Shown: positions 62,262 to 64,000 of the stretch, in pieces
Position numbering within the stretch: the first letter of the stretch is position 1
How the letters are laid out: every line of letters begins with the position of its first letter
NCBI RefSeq assembly: GCF_902168435.1
Contig: NZ_LR656167.1
Span: forward strand, 248,001 to 312,000
Direction of reading: 5' to 3'
Origin: Bacillus marasmi
Lineage (GTDB): Bacteria > Bacillota > Bacilli > Bacillales > Cytobacillaceae
DNA: 64,000 nucleotides
Position numbers and translations under genes: made by a program
Notes under the pieces: generated by a model
The model's input: only the letters and a program-made list of their open reading frames with translations
Told to the model about the DNA's origin: nothing
Database searches by the model: none

Positions 62262-62551
62262 GTGTGGAAAAACAAAATAAAAGGCAAAAAGCTGTTGCCC
62301 TTTCCTACGAATCCAGTAAAAATATCGCACCAAAGGTTGTGGCGACAGGAACGGGAACAGTTGCAGCTAGAATTATCGAAAAGGCGAAAGAACATCATGT
62401 TCCAATCCAAGAGGACCCATCCCTGGTAGAGCTTTTAAGTCAGTTGGAAATGAACGAGGTCATTCCTGAAGGGTTATATAGTGCGGTTGCAGAGGTTCTA
62501 GCATTTATATATAGAGTGGAACACGAGCATTTTAAGCTTCGGGAAAAATGA
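62258..62551 (+). CDS. ylqH: YlqH-like FlhB C-terminal-domain protein
   Basis: 97 residues matching only the cytoplasmic autocleavage domain of FlhB/YscU (APKVVATGTGTVAARIIEKA … VPIQEDPSLVELLSQLE … EVIPEGLYSAVAEVLAFIYR). The NPTH cleavage tetrapeptide is absent: the equivalent stretch reads KRQKAVALSY. Stand-alone paralogue of the flagellar specificity switch, coupled to ylqG. Confidence 0.85.
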   Translation: MSVEKQNKRQKAVALSYESSKNIAPKVVATGTGTVAARIIEKAKEHHVPIQEDPSLVELLSQLEMNEVIPEGLYSAVAEVLAFIYRVEHEHFKLREK

Positions 62552-62719
62552 GGAAGCACTTCCAGAATATCTCATTTTTGTGTTGTTTCCACAAAAAAAT
62601 ACTAAAAATATTATATATTTGACTAATGCATTATTTGCAAGACCAATATACAATAGAATGTATGCGATTACTAAACAAAAAATTTTGTAATTTTAATAGA
62701 TTACTTTTTCGAGGTGAAG

Positions 62720-63889
62720 ATGATGCAACAAACTATGACAAATGAAAAAACGACTTCAGCACCATATTCAAGAACAAACCCATTTCATGCAAAAGTACTA
62801 AAAAACGTTAACTTAAACAAAGAGGGCTCTAGTAAAGAAACAAGACACATTGAGTTTTCATTAGAAGGTTCAGGACTTTCCTATGTCGCAGGTGATGCTC
62901 TTGGCATTTTACCTTCAAATGACCCAGAGCTAGTTGCTTCATTGCTTGAGGAAATGAAATGGAACCCTGAAGAAGAAGTGATCATTAATAAGCAAGGTGA
63001 GACACTTCCGTTACAAGAAGCGTTAACAAGTTATTTTGAAATTACACTGCTTTCTAAAAAGGTATTACAACAGGCTTCAGAATTAACTGATAACGAAGAG
63101 CTGCAAAAGCTATTATTAGTTGAAAACGCAAACCTATTAAAAGAATACTGCAACGGTCGAGATTTACTTGATATGTTACAAGATTTCGGTCCTTGGAAGG
63201 GTACAGCCCAAGAGTTTGTATCGATTTTAAGAAAAATGACAGCTCGTCTTTATTCCATTGCAAGCAGTATCAATGCTCACCCTGGTGAAGTGCATTTAAC
63301 TATTGGTGCAGTAAGATACAATGCACACGGTCGAGTTCGTAAAGGGGTTTGTTCTGTTTTAGTAGCGGAACGTACTCAAGAAGGAGATACTTTACCAGTA
63401 TTTATTCAGCCAAATAAGCACTTCCACCTACCTGAATCTGTTGATAAAGATATTATTATGGTTGGCCCAGGAACTGGGATTGCACCATTCCGTTCATTTA
63501 TTGAAGAGCGCGCAGTTACAAAAGCAACAGGAAGAACATGGTTATTTTTCGGAGACCAGCACGCTGCATCTGATTTCCTATATGAAGAAGAAATCGAACA
63601 ATATCTACAAGATGGAGTTATAACAAAACTTGATTTAGCGTGGTCTCGCGACACAGACAAAAAAGTCTATGTTCAGAACAAAATTCTTGAAAACAGCAAA
63701 GAAGTATTTGAATGGCTAGACAATGGCGGTTACTTCTATATTTGTGGAGATAAAGACCGTATGGCAAAAGATGTTCACAATACACTAATCGAGGTTATTG
63801 CTAAAGAAGGTTCAATGTCACAGGAAGACGCTGATGCTTACTTAAATGATTTGAAAAAGCAAGGCCGTTACCTTCGCGACGTATATTAA
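62720..63889 (+). CDS. sulfite reductase-type flavoprotein lacking the flavodoxin domain
   Basis: About 389 residues; GAGGTG before ATG ATG (62720/62723). FAD domain with ARLYSIASS (RxYS motif) and GVCSVLVAE, then the NAD(P)H domain with GPGTGIAPFRSFIEER, FFGDQHAASDFLYEEE and C-terminal YLRDVY. Classical CysJ has about 600 residues with an N-terminal flavodoxin domain, which is missing here. It may transfer electrons from NADPH to a separate flavodoxin or ferredoxin. Confidence 0.9.
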   Translation: MMQQTMTNEKTTSAPYSRTNPFHAKVLKNVNLNKEGSSKETRHIEFSLEGSGLSYVAGDALGILPSNDPELVASLLEEMKWNPEEEVIINKQGETLPLQEALTSYFEITLLSKKVLQQASELTDNEELQKLLLVENANLLKEYCNGRDLLDMLQDFGPWKGTAQEFVSILRKMTARLYSIASSINAHPGEVHLTIGAVRYNAHGRVRKGVCSVLVAERTQEGDTLPVFIQPNKHFHLPESVDKDIIMVGPGTGIAPFRSFIEERAVTKATGRTWLFFGDQHAASDFLYEEEIEQYLQDGVITKLDLAWSRDTDKKVYVQNKILENSKEVFEWLDNGGYFYICGDKDRMAKDVHNTLIEVIAKEGSMSQEDADAYLNDLKKQGRYLRDVY

Positions 63890-63909
63890 GATTAACTAGT
63901 AAAATAAAG

Positions 63910-63952
63910 GAGTGCCTTTTTCTAAAATCACGAAGAAGGCACTTTTCTTTTT
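63910..63952 (+). terminator. terminator of the flavoprotein gene
   Basis: AGTGCCTTTTTC … GAAGAAGGCACTTTTCTTTTT. Confidence 0.88.
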
Positions 63953-64000
63953 AATGGCATTTTCCCACACATCCTCAATTAAGAAACCTCCTCCAATTCC

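Noticed and set aside
1-64000. Prophage or integrated conjugative element
   Set aside because: No capsid, terminase, portal, relaxase or type IV secretion genes, and no intact integrase; only isolated recombinase fragments.

Overview
The window is low-GC Firmicute chromosome, most probably from Bacillus in the broad sense. The evidence is strong AGGAGG-type ribosome binding sites, frequent TTG and GTG starts, and recognisable Bacillus genes: ylqG-ylqH, a vmlR-type ABC-F gene with its attenuator leader, a PbpC-like penicillin-binding protein, brnQ, and an hrtBA-hssRS heme module. No rRNA, tRNA, CRISPR array or complete transposase gene was seen.

Layout. 0-3 kb: small membrane protein, TetR regulator with a frameshifted membrane-protein gene, and a Fic protein. 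3.1-8.2 kb: a visibly GC-richer block encoding a BceRS-BceAB-type peptide sensing and detoxification module, bordered on the left by a decayed serine-resolvase remnant. 8.6-21 kb: accessory region with two copies of a two-gene cassette (small MKWEEV protein plus retropepsin-like aspartic protease), a MntA/HepT-type pair whose toxin gene is frameshifted, three ECF sigma/anti-sigma pairs, a recombinase fragment and an intact MITE. 21-36 kb: decaying and duplicated genes (a MocR-MFS pair present twice, one copy broken; an ABC-F pseudogene), small lipoproteins, SMI1/KNR4-like and other immunity-like proteins. 36-48 kb: LacI and MerR remnants, an XRE-MATE operon, hrtBA-hssRS with a probable extra regulon member, acetyltransferases, a sulfite-oxidase-family enzyme. 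49-64 kb: more ordinary chromosome with hydrolase, VmlR, transporters, PBP, L,D-transpeptidase, brnQ, ylqGH and a CysJ-like reductase.

The most striking sequence-level feature is a short dispersed element with the head CAAnCGGGCGC. About 30 copies lie between 38 and 48183, all on the + strand, nearly all in gaps and mostly at 3' ends of + strand genes. Each forms a hairpin, the stem arms change together between copies, and one subtype carries an unrelated terminator-like stem. None was found in the GC-rich block or after 48.2 kb. A second family of MITEs shares the inner end TGTTGATTTT. Many genes here are fragments or carry single indels, so the 9-48 kb stretch looks like a zone of gene turnover.

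Best candidates for new biology: the duplicated, translationally coupled MKWEEV/retropepsin cassette; the four-helix membrane gene at 43793 that carries its own HssR-type box and therefore looks heme-regulated; and the CGGGCGC hairpin element.
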